DNA from: PALSA-693 sp963780345
Lineage (GTDB): Bacteria; Actinomycetota; Acidimicrobiia; Acidimicrobiales; Palsa-688
Length of the DNA stretch: 64,000 bases
Assembly: GCA_963780345.1 (NCBI GenBank)
Contig: CAWABU010000005.1
Location: forward strand, 124,001 to 188,000
Reading direction: 5' to 3'
The notes under the pieces are model-generated. The model was not told the origin of the DNA. It saw nothing but the letters and a program-made list of their open reading frames with translations, and ran no database searches. A program made the position numbers and the translations under genes. Shown here one piece after another: positions 53,653 through 63,445 of the stretch. Within the stretch, counting starts at the first letter, position 1; every line of letters begins with the position of its first letter.

Positions 53653-56402
53653 GTGTCGGCGCCGGTGGCGAAGCCGACGGGGACAGTGACCTTCCTTTTC
53701 ACCGATGTGGAGGACAGCACCCGCCAGTGGGAGGCGGACGCGTCGACCACCGAAGCCCTGGTCGCATCCCACGACCGGTTGGTTCGGACGGTGGTCGAAC
53801 GTCACGACGGGCACCTGTTCGCCACCATGGGTGACGGTTTCGGGGTGGCGTTTCAACGGACCTCCGATGCCGTCGCCGCCGCGGTCGAGCTGCAGGAGTC
53901 GTTCACCAGCGCCGATCGAGCGGTGAGCGGTCTGCGGGTGCGAATGGGGCTGCACATCGGGGAGGCCGTCGAACGCGACGGCGACTATTTCGGCCCTACG
54001 GTAAACCGTACGGCCCGGATCGTGGCCCTGGCCCATGGGGGGCAGATTCTGATGTCATCGGCCGCGGCGGGCCTCACCGAAGGGTTCGACACGCTGGACC
54101 TGGGCGAGTATCAGTTGCGGGGTCTGGCCCGGCCCGAGCGGCTCCACCAGCTGGTCAAGGCGGGGCTGCGGCGGGAGTTCCCGCCCCTTCGGGGCGAGCG
54201 GGGCCGGGTCCACAATCTGCCGGCTCCGCTGACTTCGTTCGTGGGCCGCCAGGCCGAGATCGACGCCCTGGCCATCCGGGTGAGCGAGGCCCGGTTGGTG
54301 ACCCTGGTAGGACCGGGTGGGGCGGGCAAGACCCGGCTGGCCATCGAGGCGGGCCGGCGGCTGCTGGACGAGTTCCCCGAAGGGGTGTGGCTGGCCGAGC
54401 TGGCGGTGCTGCGCGACCCGGCCCAGGTCGCCGCGACGGCAGCCCAGGCCATGGGTCATCACGATCCGCTGGCCGACGCGGGCGGTCCGGCGCTGGTTTG
54501 CGACCGGCTGGGGGCGGCCATCGGCGCCCAACGGGTGCTGCTGGTGCTCGACAACTGTGAGCATGTGGTGAAAGCGGCCGCCGATCTGGTGGCCGGCCTC
54601 TTGGGGCTCTGCGCCCGCCTGGTCGTGGTGGCGACCAGCCGCCAGTCCCTGGGCGTGGTCGGAGAGCGCCTGATCGAGGTGGGCTCGCTGGACTTGCCGG
54701 CCCGCGACGATGCCGCCGGGGTCAAGGCCTCGGGGGCGGGGGCCTTGTTCGTCGAGCGGGCCCGGGCCGTTCATCCGGGCTTCTGGCTCGACCCGCCCAC
54801 GGCCGAGGCGGTGGCTGAGGTCTGTCGCCGCCTGGAGGGGTTGCCGCTGGCGATCGAGCTGGCGGCGGCCCGGGCCCGGCTGCTCACCGCGGCGCAGATC
54901 GCGGTGCGGCTGGACGAGATGCTCGCTCTACCTCTCCGCCGGTCTGGCGGGGTGGAACGCCATCACACCATGCGGGCCGCCCTGGCCTGGTCGTATGACG
55001 TGCTCGGCGAAAGCGAACAAGCGCTGTTCCGCCGGCTTTCCGTCTTTCGCAGCAGCTTCATCCTGGAGGCTGCGGCGGCCGTCGCCCCAGCGGCGAGCGC
55101 CGACGTTCTCCCCGTCCTGGGCGGGTTGGTGGACAAATCGCTGGTGACCGTGGTCGACAGTCCTGGCGGCCAACGACGTTTCCGGCTGCTCGAACCGGTC
55201 CGCCAGTTCGCCGCCGAGTTGCTCCAGGCCAGCGGGGAGGAGGACGACGCCGCCCGCCGCCACCGCGATCATCTCCGGTCTCGTCTGCCGCCTCCGGGAG
55301 ACATACCGGACCCCGCCGGGCGAGAGCGATTGGCCGCCGAGGTGGACAACCTGCGAGCCGTGGTCGAGCACGCCATGCGGACCTCCGAACCTGAGGCGGC
55401 CGTCGAGCTCATGCTGTCCTATTGGTGGTGGTGGGAGAACCTCGGGCTCGTGGACGAGCAGCTGGACCTGTTGAATGCCGCCCTCCAGGCCGCAGATCCA
55501 GCCCGGATGCCGCTCGACGTTTTCTCTGCGGCCCTGTCGCAGGCCTCGACCAGAGCGACCTATCTGTGTCGCGCCGATGACGCGGCCGCCTTCGCTGACA
55601 AGCTCACCGTGCTGCGGGACCGAAATCCGGACGCAGTCGCGGTGCGGGCAAACTGGGCCTTCGCCCTGGCCACGCTCAACTGGTATCGGGCTGGCGGTGA
55701 CCGCTCGCTGGGGAACCGGCTCATGCTCGAGTCGCAGAACGCCGCCGACGGGTTGGGACTGCCCATCGCTGCGGGCTACGCGGCCGGCAATATTCCGCTG
55801 GCGGCCATCCTCTGGGACGCGGTGGACGACCCGGACGTCGCCCACGCCATCAGGGCCAGCACCATGCTGGCCCAGACCGCAGGTTTTGGAAACATGGCGG
55901 TGTTGATGCGCGTCTTCGATGGTGTGATCGACGTAATTCGGGGGCGTCCGAGGCCTACCCGTCATGCCTCGAGGCCTTTGCCGAGCTGGACGGTCTCGAC
56001 GCCGGATGGCTGGCCGAATGGGGTGGGCTCTGTGTGGGTGCGGCCGCCGAACTGGTCGCGGACCAGAGCGTCGCCGCGGCCCACGCCCTCCGCTTCGTGC
56101 GTTTCTGCCGCCGGTCGGGCGTGAGGATCATGCTCACGTGTGGGATCCGTGGCGCCGCCCGACTGTCCGCCGCGGCCGGCTACCCGCACCGGTCGCTGCG
56201 GTTGTGGGGGGGCGCCGAACACATCGAGGCCGTCACCGGCATGCGGTACATGCCGCTCATGGAGCGATTGGACCGCCCGCTCATCCGGCAAAGCACCGAT
56301 GCCGTCGGACCGGGCGCCAGTCGGCTACTCGCCGAAGGAGCGTCGCGCTCGGTCGCCGAGACCACGCAGGCCGCGGAAGAGGCGCTGCTCCTCCGGCCGT
56401 GA
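53653..56402 (+). CDS. Class III adenylate cyclase-like/ATPase regulator, broken by one frameshift near 55940
   Basis: From a GTG with GAAGGGAA before it. The cyclase homology domain (about 8-170) shows FLFTDVEDSTRQWEAD, HLFATMGDGFGVAF and VRMGLHIGEA. The ATPase part has P-loop GPGGAGKTRLA (about 218) and VLLVLDNCEHV (about 295), then helical repeats. At the five-G run 55940-55944 the coding signal passes to the neighbouring frame: the first frame drifts into Arg/Pro-rich sequence and stops at 56124, whereas the frame reading ASEAYPSCLEAFAELDGL goes on in family style to 56402. One more G would restore about 917 residues. Such proteins are common multi-domain regulators in actinobacteria; whether cAMP is made is unknown. 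Confidence 0.85.
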
Positions 56403-56800
56403 TCAGTCGCCCCCGCCGACCGCTTCGACCGGACGTGACCTGAGCGCTCGCTGCGTCGGGAGAGCCAAAGCCAGCAGGGCCAGCAGGGCGGACGTTCCGA
56501 GGATGGCCGCGAGCGGCCCGGCCGGCACGTAGGGGTGGAGACTGCCGTTGAGGGCGTGGGCCAGAGGGAGCAGCGCGGTGGCTGCAATCGCCAGCCCGAC
56601 CCCGAGGCCGATGGCGATGATGAGAGCGGCTTCCCAGCGTGCCATCGATCGCACCTGGCGGGGGGTGGCGCCGACCAGCCGCAGGAGCGCCAGCTCGCGG
56701 CGTCGGCGAAGGGCCACCATGATCAGGGTGTTGATCACCGCAATGGCCGTGAAGGCAAAGAGCATGGCCAACCCCCAAAAGCCCTTTACCTGGTACGGGT
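56403..56800 (-). pseudogene. 3' fragment of an FtsX/MacB-type ABC permease gene
   Basis: The frame reads VKGFWGLAMLFAFTAIAVINT, then RRRRELALLRLVGATPRQV and ends PVEAVGGGD: the last FtsX permease domain with its three C-terminal helices. Homology to the family stops about 20-30 residues before that. Upstream the sequence turns into WLH-repeats encoded by the decamer repeats at 56811 and then a stop. The bulk of the permease (about 650-800 residues) is missing. Its stop abuts the cyclase-ATPase gene end. The gene was most likely split by the element to the right. Confidence 0.8.
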
Positions 56801-56810
56801 TTTTTTGAAA

Positions 56811-56850
56811 GTGTAGCCACGGGTGTAGCCACGCCCCCAGGTGTAGCCAT
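56811..56850 (+). repeat. Three decamer repeats at the permease/element junction
   Basis: GTGTAGCCAC at 56811 and 56823 and GTGTAGCCAT at 56841, exactly where permease homology ends and phage-like genes begin. Short direct repeats like these serve as integrase arm sites at phage att ends. No integrase gene is in the window. Confidence 0.65.
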
Positions 56851-56904
56851 CGGGCCAGGATTGCCCCTTGCGGGACCCTACGGCCACGGGCAAACTACAA
56901 TGCT

Positions 56905-57267
56905 GTGTTTCCCGCCCCCTACCGTGCGCCCCGCCGGGTGCTGCGGTGGCTCAAATGGCGGGAGCGGCGCGGCCTCGGCTTCCACTGCGACCTGACCGCC
57001 GTCTACCTCGAGCTGGGCGGCAACCCCCAAGAGCGCAGCGTCACCCAGGATCGCCTCTGGGTTCTGGCCGACTGGATCTCCACGGTCCGTGAGTACTCCC
57101 TTCGGGAACTATGGCTGCTATCGGAGCCCGACCGGTCTCGTTGCCGCGGCCCGACGACAGCGACGACGAGCCTGCGCCCGTCGAGCCCATCGACAACCGA
57201 TACCGGCCGTCATGCCGAACGGGCCTTCCTCCTTCGCGCCTACCGCCGGGAGCGCCAGGCCGCCTGA
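56905..57267 (+). CDS. Hypothetical phage-like protein, possibly frameshifted
   Basis: From a GTG the product begins FPAPYRAPRRVLRWLKWRER and contains FHCDLTAVYLELGGNPQERS and LADWISTVREYSLRELW, natural-looking up to about residue 72. After that the composition turns Thr/Ser/Arg-rich, while another frame reads LPRPDDSDDEPAPVEPIDN, suggesting a frameshift near 57115. No family is recognised. First gene of the element. Confidence 0.5.
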   Translation: MFPAPYRAPRRVLRWLKWRERRGLGFHCDLTAVYLELGGNPQERSVTQDRLWVLADWISTVREYSLRELWLLSEPDRSRCRGPTTATTSLRPSSPSTTDTGRHAERAFLLRAYRRERQAA

Positions 57268-57312
57268 CCGCGCCGCTTCCCGGCTCCGCACCGAGCCAGA
57301 AGGAGGCCCCCC

Positions 57313-57602
57313 ATGTTCAAGGCGTTCCGCGCCTTTGCTGTCGCTGCAGCCGTGCTGCTGGCCGTCGCCGCCAGCCCGGCCCGCAAACCCCGCCCACCCG
57401 TTGACGACGGTGACGTCCTCCACCTGGTTGACATCCCCACCGCAGCCGCCCGCCTGTCCGTGACCCCAAGACCGTGAAACGGATGGTGGCCTCCGGCGAA
57501 CTGTTCTCCGTGAAGCTCCGCAACCGCCGGCTGATCCCGTCCTACGCCGTTGACGAGTACATCAAGAAGCTCGTCGCCGAAGCCGAAAACCGCACGGCGT
57601 AG
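57313..57602 (+). pseudogene. Excisionase-type helix-turn-helix protein, split by a frameshift
   Basis: The first frame (57313-57477) runs from a hydrophobic start (FKAFRAFAVAAAVLLAVAAS) into DIPTAAARLSV and then stops. The neighbouring frame continues TVKRMVASGELFSVKLRNRR and VDEYIKKLVAEAE to 57602. Joined, AAARLSV-(D)PKTVKRMV...VKLRNRRLIP is a MerR/excisionase-like HTH. One extra G in GTGACCCC near 57460 would restore it. The hydrophobic N-terminus does not fit such a protein, so two genes may be merged. Confidence 0.55.
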
Positions 57603-57608
57603 CCGACC

Positions 57609-57701
57609 GTGGGGTCCGAGTACCCCCGGCTGGCCGACACCATCGCTGACGTCACCACCGTCGTCGGCGATGCTACCCCCGGCCGAGGGGCCCTTCAGTG
57701 A
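57609..57701 (+). CDS. Possible 30-residue peptide coupled to the replication gene
   Basis: GTG to TGA, product starting GSEYPRLADTIADVTTVVGD. The stop overlaps the GTG of the next gene by 4 bases. Too short to identify; the coupling is the only support. Confidence 0.3.
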   Translation: MGSEYPRLADTIADVTTVVGDATPGRGALQ

Positions 57702-58565
57702 GTGACAAGCGGCCCTTCTTCACGGCCGCCATCCTCGGCCGGCGCGACTTCAGCGACGGCTCGGTCAGGGTGTACGCCGGGCTCGACACGTTCGCGGACG
57801 CGGACGGGCTGGCCTTCCCGACCCTGCCGCGGCTGGCGGACCGGGTCGGCAAGGACCGCAGGTCCGTGCAGCGGTGGCTCGCCGAGCTGGAGAAGGGTGG
57901 GGCCATCGCGCGGTGGCTGGGTCGATCGGCGATCGGCGACGAGCCGGCGAGGCCGACGGTCTACCGCCTGCTGTTGTCGGCGTGCACCACGGTGCCGGCG
58001 CCCGGCTCCGACGACGGCCAGGACCCCCTACCCGGCATCGGAGAGGGCGACGTGGTGTCGCCATCTCTCGACGGTCGAGAGGGCGACGTGGTGTCCCGGA
58101 GAGGGCGACGTGGTGTCCCGGAGAGGGCGACCCAGCCGTCACCCCAACAAACCAGTGAACAAACCACTGAACAAACCAGCAGAAACAAACGCGCGCGGCG
58201 CCCTCGAAATCGCTCGAACACGTCACCCCCGAGGTGCTCCCAGAGGTACATATACCTCTCAGCGACGGCGACGAGGGGTTCAGGGCCTTCTGGTCCGCCT
58301 ACCCGTGGCACGCAGCCCGAGGCGTCGCAGCGAAGGCGTTCACCAAGGCCCTGAAAACCGACGGCCCCGACGCATCGCCGACGGCCTAGCACGCTGGTGC
58401 GACTTCTGGGCCGCCGACCGCACCGACGACCAGTACATCCCGCATCCGGCCACGTTCCTCAACCAGGCCCGCTACCTCGACGACCCGCCCCAGGGCCGCC
58501 GCTCCGAGGCGAAAGGGTTCGACGCCATCCGCGAGCTCTACGACGAGATCGGCGACGAGGAGTGA
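57698..58565 (+). pseudogene. Phage replication-initiator-like protein, with several frameshifts
   Basis: From a GTG: a winged-helix N-terminal region (FTAAILGRRDFSDGSVRVYA, LPRLADRVGKDRRSVQRWLA). A linker holds repeated GAGAGGGCGACGTGGTGTC units (58047-58120), where the frame first breaks. One frame then reads NKPVNKPLNKPAETNARG, a second LEHVTPEVLPEVHIP and FRAFWSAYPWHAARGVAAKA, and a third ARWCDFWAADRTDDQYIPHP with ATFLNQARYLDDPP to the stop at 58565. The order and the IPHPATFLN motif are those of phage replication proteins of the DnaD/HTH type. At least three indels are needed to rebuild it. Confidence 0.7.
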
Positions 58566-59015
58566 ACCGCCGCGACGCCTGGCCGTGGTCGCCGTCCTCC
58601 AGGCCGCCTGGCCGAAGGAGTGGCAGAAACTGACAGTGGCCCTGTGGGTCGCCGAGCTGGCCGGCTGGCCCTACGACGCCGGCATGGCCGCCGCCCAACG
58701 CTGCTACCGGACGTTGAAGTTCCAGCCGTCGATCGCCGAGTACCTCGAGCAGCTCCGTGCGGTCGCCCCGAGGCTCGGCCACCCGGAGACCTGCGTGTGC
58801 GAGGGCGCGGGCTGGGTGCGCGTAGACACAGCCCCCGAACGTGTGGCCCGCTGCCCGCGCCCGGCCGTGTCCTCCCCGACATCCCCGAACGCGAAGCCAT
58901 CGGCTCCGGGGTCCCGCCGTCGCAGGTCCCCGACATCGCCGCATGGCAGGACCGCTACCGCACCCGGACGTCCGAAGCCCTGACGCCGACTCGGCGACCA
59001 CGACGACCCAGAGAC
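58562..59015 (+). pseudogene. Phage-type protein of unknown function, with two frameshifts
   Basis: Starts at a GTG overlapping the previous stop: NRRDAW, then after a missing base VVAVLQAAWPKEWQKLTVAL, WVAELAGWPYDAGMAAAQRC, YRTLKFQPSIAEYLEQLRAV and a possible zinc knuckle with CVCEGAGW. After another missing base near 58865 it reads VLPDIPEREAIGSGVPPSQV. Similar proteins follow replication genes in actinophage-like islands; their role is unknown. Confidence 0.55.
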
Positions 59016-59241
59016 ATGAAAGGCGCCCGCATGAGCATGCCCGAGCCCCAGCGTTGGACCAAGACCCTTGGTCCCACTGAAGCGGAGATCATCCCGTTCC
59101 CGTCCCGGTACCGAGACCCCCTGACGGTCTCCAGCCCCGAGGTCGCCAAGTTCTGGTTCGCCCACATGCGAGACCAGCTCGACGACATGAAGGCGAAGAA
59201 GGCCAAGCCTGGGGCGCGGATCCGAGGGGGGAACCGAATGA
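59016..59241 (+). CDS. Small hypothetical phage-like protein
   Basis: ATG 59016 or 59031; product has MPEPQRWTKTLGPTEAEIIP and a Lys-rich helix QLDDMKAKKAKPG. It runs in frame into the next gene, but an indel in the six-G run at 59226-59231 would give a stop overlapping the next ATG (ATGA at 59238). No family is recognised. Confidence 0.45.
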
Positions 59242-59745
59242 GCGACCAGAGTCTTGCGCTGCTGCCGACACCCGATGCTCTCGCCGTCGAGCCCGACCCG
59301 TCGAGCCGTCTGCTGGCTCTCGTCGAGCCGGCCACGAACATGTTGGTCCGGGCGACCCGGGTTGACGAGGTCAACGAGATCCGCGGCCAAGCGGATGCGC
59401 TCGAGCGTTACGCCCGTGTGGTCCAACTTTCGACTGAGGCGGTCGGCGCCGCCCAGGTCATCGCCCGGCGGGCCGAGGTCCGTATCGGCGAGCTGGATCG
59501 GGCCGCCGGTCAGGGGCGGCCCGGCCCGACCGTTGACCGCTTTCGGGTTCTCCGGTCAGCAGCGCCACGCCTTCCGCCGGATGGCCGCCAACGTCGGCAC
59601 CGTTGAGGAGGTGATCGGCGAGCTGGCCCCCGAGGGCAGAGCGACCCGGGAGGCGGTGATAGAGCGGATCGAGCGCCAAGCAGATTCGACAGTGAAGGGA
59701 AACGCCGCTGACAAGCGACGAGCATCTGTCCCCGGCCTTGCTTGA
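59238..59745 (+). pseudogene. Phage protein of the ParB/DUF3102-associated type, frameshifted
   Basis: ATG 59238 with GAGGGGGG upstream. First frame: NMLVRATRVDEVNEIRGQAD and ALERYARVVQLSTEAVGAAQ, ending in ARRAEVRIGELDRAAGQG. The other frame continues LTAFGFSGQQRHAFRRMAAN and EEVIGELAPEGRATREAVIE to 59745. The first half is the coiled helix often found ahead of phage ParB-like or methyltransferase genes. One shift near 59530. Confidence 0.55.
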
Positions 59746-59752
59746 TCTCATG

Positions 59753-60135
59753 GAGCACGAGAAGGCCATCGAGCATCATCTCTCGAGGGATCGGCTGGTG
59801 CCTCGAACAGATGCGAGCGCGACGGTCGCAAGTACCTGGCCGCCGGGTATGCCACTTTCGAGGACTACTGCGCGGGCCGTTGGCACAAGAGCGGCAACTG
59901 GGCCTACAAGCAGATCGCCGCCGCCCAAGTAATCGAGGCGCTCTGTACAGATGTACAGAGCGAGCCGCCTGCCATCGCTCCGACCTCGGAAGGCCAAGTC
60001 CGACCGCTCACCCCGTTACGCGACGACCCGGAGGCGATGAGAGCCGCCTGGGGCAACGCTGTGACAGAGGCCGGCGGCCAGCCGAGCGCCGAGCAGGTTG
60101 CCAACGCGGTCCGCCGGAGACGCGAGCCGGTGGTG
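59753..60135 (+). pseudogene. ParB/DUF3102-like DNA-binding phage protein, frameshifted
   Basis: The start region reads MEHEKAIEHHLSRDRL in one frame; the next frame gives CERDGRKYLAAGYATFEDYC, AGRWHKSGNWAYKQIAAAQV and NAVTEAGGQPSAEQVANAVR. The G-Y-x-T-F-x-x-Y-C pattern and the helix after it are those of phage HTH proteins that precede DNA methylases. It has no own stop before the methyltransferase part, so the two may form one protein. Confidence 0.5.
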
Positions 60136-60789
60136 TTGCACAAGCCGGCCCGGGGCGGCCGGCCCCACCCGGCCGTCTACTCCGACGCCATCATCGCGGC
60201 GATCGCCGACTGCTTGACGGTTACCGAACCGTCCTCGACCCGTTCGCCGGCACCGGGCGAATCCACGAGCTCCGCGGCGCCGGGTTCGAAACGTTCGGTG
60301 TCGAAATCCAGCCGGCCTGGGCGGCCATGCACGAGGGGACCCAGTTGGGCAACGCTCTCGCCCTCGACTGGCTGCAGCCCACTTCGATGCGATCGCAACG
60401 TCGCCCACCTACGGGAACAGGTTCGCCGACGACTACGACGCCTCCGACCCGGAGGGCAGAAGGTCGTACCGCTTCGACTACGGCGAGGAGCTGCACCCGA
60501 CAACTCCGGGGCCATGCAATGGGGGCCCGAGTACCGGGAGTTCCACGAGCAGGCCTGGACGGAGGCGGTCCGGGTGCTGCGTCCGGCGGCCGTTTCGTTC
60601 TCAACATCAAAGACCACATCCGCAAAGAACGATGGCAGGACGTGGCCGCATGGCACATCCAGACGCTCACCGCCCGGGGACTGCACGTAGCCGCCGTCCG
60701 CCCGATACCGACCGACGGGGCTGGCGCTCGGCGCTAACCACACCAGCCGGGTTCGCGCCGAGCTGGTCATCGTGCTGGACAAGCCGTGA
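60130..60789 (+). pseudogene. DNA methyltransferase (amino-MTase type), with multiple frameshifts
   Basis: Pieces in different frames line up in order: KPARGGRPHPAVYSDAIIAA, then GYRTVLDPFAGTGRIHELRG with SAM motif I (DPFAGTG, about 60236), FETFGVEIQPAWAAMHEG, then HFDAIATSPTYGNRFADDYD with a motif IV-like TSPTYGNR, then YREFHEQAWTEAVRVLRP, GGRFVLNIKDHIRKERWQDV, and the end SRVRAELVIVLDKP. This is the order of an N4-C/N6-A methyltransferase of about 215-220 residues. At least five indels break it here. Confidence 0.7.
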
Positions 60790-61239
60790 CCGAGGAGCAC
60801 TTCCAGGCCGCGCCTCTCGTCTCGGCGGCGAATACGAAGAACGCGTCGTCAAATGGGTCGCCGGCCGCGGCGGGAAATCCTCGGCCGCAAAGTCCGCCAT
60901 TCCTCCGGAATCCAGCTCGACTCTCGCCGTGGACCTCAACCGCAACCGGGTCGGCATCGAATGCAAAGGAGGCGAACCCGACCACCGGGGCGGCCTGCTC
61001 CGCTCCGACAACATCTGGAAAGTCCTCGGCCAAACGCTCACGCTCCACAACTGGAACCGGGCGAACCCGCACGACCCGATCCGGTTCTTGGTTGTGACCG
61101 TCGCCAGCCCGCCGACGGCGAACCGCTCGCCGAACCGTTACGCGTCGCCGAAGCCGAAGGCCACTCTCCGTCGTGGTCGTCCCGTGACCTGCCAGGTCTC
61201 CAACTCCACCCGCCCCACCACAACCAGGAGGAACCGTGA
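60786..61239 (+). pseudogene. PD-(D/E)XK nuclease-like protein, frameshifted
   Basis: GTG overlapping the methyltransferase stop. A short first piece (TEEHFQAAP) is followed in the next frame by GEYEERVVKWVAGRGGKSS, LAVDLNRNRVGIECKGGEPD and VLGQTLTLHNWNRANPHDPI, then in a third frame by GEPLAEPLRVAEAEGHSPSW to the stop. D in AVDLN plus E-x-K in GIECKGG form a PD-(D/E)XK site, as in phage Holliday-junction resolvases, Vsr-like or restriction nucleases. Confidence 0.65.
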
Positions 61240-61705
61240 CCACCATCGAGCCTGTCCCGGCCGCCAGCTACGACTACGGCCAGAGACGGTGGAGCTGCGA
61301 CCGCTGCGGCCGCGAGGTCCACCCGGGGCAGTACAGCAAAATCGACGGCCGGCGAGTGTGCGCAAGATGCGTCAGCGCCGAAGCTTCCCGCCGGCGGGAA
61401 CTTCAACGCCTCGCCGAACACAACGCCCTCTACTACCCACCCTTCACGCTCGCCGAAGCCATCGGCTGCACCCCCGACGATTTCGCGCCGACCGTCGAAG
61501 ACCAGGGGCGTGGCTGCGTCGGCTGGGCCGGGCCGACCGGGGGCCGTGCGGACGCCAACCCGAGTACCTCGTCAACGACACCCCCTGCTGCAAAGCCCAC
61601 CTCCGCCAGCAGGTCGGCGCGGAACTCGCCCGCCGCGACGACGCCGGACTGACACCCGCCGTGCTTGTCACCTACGCGGACCCGTCCGCCGCCCCCGGGG
61701 CGTGA
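61236..61705 (+). pseudogene. Zinc-ribbon phage protein, frameshifted
   Basis: GTG overlapping the previous stop. RRWSCDRCGREVHPGQYSKI and RVCARCVSAEASRRREL give C-x2-C...C-x2-C; then FTLAEAIGCTPDDFAPTVED. After a shift near 61540 another frame reads EYLVNDTPCCKAHLRQQVGA and ends at 61705. No known function. Confidence 0.5.
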
Positions 61706-61749
61706 GACGATAGGGGCCCAGTGATCCAGTCAGCGAAGTCCGAGATTCC

Positions 61750-62261
61750 ATGACGCAGACCAGGAGCGAGGCGCTGCGACTACGGGGGTACGGCGAGGAC
61801 GTCATCGCCGGGACCAACGGAAACGGCCACGACAGCCCCGCTGTCGCCGTCGCCGATGGCCCGGCGTGTGTCGTGTGCTCCCGGCTGCTCGACCCGGACC
61901 GCGTCCAGCGCCGAGCGAAAACGTGCGCCGGCGATGCTTCGAGCTTCACCGCCGGCGCCGCCGGGCCGCCACAACGGGTCGAGCGATATCGGTGAGCGCC
62001 CGAGTGGCGACGAAGCCGAAGCGGACGACACCTGTGCCAGAGGCCGCATCGAACGGCGCACGGGCCCTCACAGGCGCCGCAGAAGCGAACGACGCTCATC
62101 CGCCCGAAGTGTCCAATGGCATTGGAAACTTCACGCCGGACCGGCTCGGCCCGCTCTACCACGCCTTGATGCAAGCGGGCGCCCGCCTGGTCGCGTGCGA
62201 GGTCGCATTCGCCGAGGAGACGTACGTCATCACCAGAGCCACGAACGGAGCCCACCCATGA
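61750..62261 (+). pseudogene. Small Cys-containing phage protein, frameshifted
   Basis: ATG 61750: MTQTRSEALRLRGYGEDVIA, then CVVCSRLLDPDRVQRRAKTC, where the frame breaks; the other frame reads RRCFELHRRRRRAATTGRAI and ends in LYHALMQAGARLVACEVAFA. The rebuilt C-x2-C...C-x3-C looks like the zinc-finger proteins seen in phage DNA modules. Confidence 0.5.
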
Positions 62262-62608
62262 CCGTCGCCGATAACCCCACCCGTGAACTCCTCGACCGGA
62301 GACAACAGGTCTGGGCCCGCCAGCCCTCGCTCCACTACGACCAGGTGACCGACTGGCCGCCGCCGAGCTGGCCGCCGAAGCCGAACCGAAGCTCTCCAGG
62401 CCGCGAAGAACCGGGAGTTCAGCGCCAGTCTCAACTCGATGTGGTCGTGCCCGGTGTGCGGCCAGACGCCATGAACCAGGCCGCTTGCGACGATTGCCTT
62501 CAGCATGAGGCCGACATTCGGGCTGACCGGGCCCGGGCGAAACCGCTCCCTGGCGGCGGCGACCGGCGGCCGGCGGTCGAAGCCTGGATGGACAGGGTCG
62601 GGCGCTAA
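62258..62608 (+). pseudogene. Small zinc-ribbon phage protein, frameshifted
   Basis: ATG overlapping the previous stop. NPTRELLDRRQQVWARQPSL, then a shift to the frame AAKNREFSASLNSMWSCPVC with a second shift to MNQAACDDCLQHEADIRADR. Rebuilt, CPVCG...CDDC is a zinc ribbon. Confidence 0.5.
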
Positions 62609-62610
62609 CC

Positions 62611-62943
62611 GTGCCTGCCGGCCTGGTCCAGGCGCCCCGCTCGACCTTGTCGATAGAGGACGAGGAGACCATTCGGCGTTACCTGCACTGGTTCGACGAC
62701 GACGACCGCTTCGAGCTGTGGCAGCGGGTCAGCATGTTGGAAGCCGCCGGCATCAGCGTTCCCGCCCTCCGGCAGGTCGTTGACGACACCCCGGGCGGAA
62801 CCATCATGCGGCAGTGCATCGCCACGCTGGCATCCCGGCGGATCAGCGACGTCATCAACGCCAGCCAACACGACGCCGACGCCGGCATCGCCACCCGCAA
62901 CGCGCCGCCCCGGCGAGATGGCTGCCGTGGCGGCGCAACCTGA
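62611..62943 (+). CDS. Hypothetical phage-like protein
   Basis: 110 residues from a GTG, product with STLSIEDEETIRRYLHWFDD and LWQRVSMLEAAGISVPALRQ, ending in a natural way up to ATRNAPP, after which the frame turns Arg/Gly-rich. A frame change near 62918 leads to WLPWRRNLTARIGSAGQWCD in another frame. No family is recognised; it precedes the prohead-protease-like gene. Confidence 0.5.
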   Translation: MPAGLVQAPRSTLSIEDEETIRRYLHWFDDDDRFELWQRVSMLEAAGISVPALRQVVDDTPGGTIMRQCIATLASRRISDVINASQHDADAGIATRNAPPRRDGCRGGAT

Positions 62944-63370
62944 CCGCCCGCATCGGCAGCGCCGGCCAGTGGTGCGACCGGCGAACCCACTGGCTGTCGC
63001 TCCAGGACTTCGACCTCGACGAGCTCGCCGACGCGCCCATCGACCTGTACTGGCGGCACCTCACCGACAGGCCGCTCGGCCTGTCCCGGGCCGTGTGGGC
63101 CGAAGACGACGGCACCATCAGGGCCATGTTCGAACTCAACCCCACACCGATAGCCAAAGCAGCAGCCGACCTCATGACCGAACGGGCGGTCGGGTCAGTG
63201 TCGGAACCACCGCCGCCTACCACGAGTGGGCCGGCATCCTCGACCCCGACGAGTGGGCGCCGTCCGAGGGCCGCACCGACCTACTCGTCATGCGCTACCC
63301 GACCATCAGAGAAGTGTCGGTCACGCCGGCGCCGCTGTTCGACGACACCGGCGTCGAAGCCTGCTACTAA
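62920..63370 (+). pseudogene. HK97-type prohead protease-like protein, frameshifted
   Basis: One frame gives LQDFDLDELADAPIDLYWRH, LTDRPLGLSRAVWAEDDGTI and RAMFELNPTPIAKAAADLMT; the next continues VGTTAAYHEWAGILDPDEWA and MRYPTIREVSVTPAPLFDDT to the stop at 63370. H in YWRH before the PLG motif, the GSVSVG serine region after the shift, and the C-terminal I-x-EVSVTPxP motif are those of Caudovirales prohead proteases (U35 family). It would process the capsid during head assembly. One indel near 63200. Confidence 0.55.
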
Positions 63371-63445
63371 CCGAGGCTGGCCGCATGCGACGCCAACACG
63401 CCCGCTGACTGCAAGCAACGGCACGAGACAAGGAGCCACGACACC

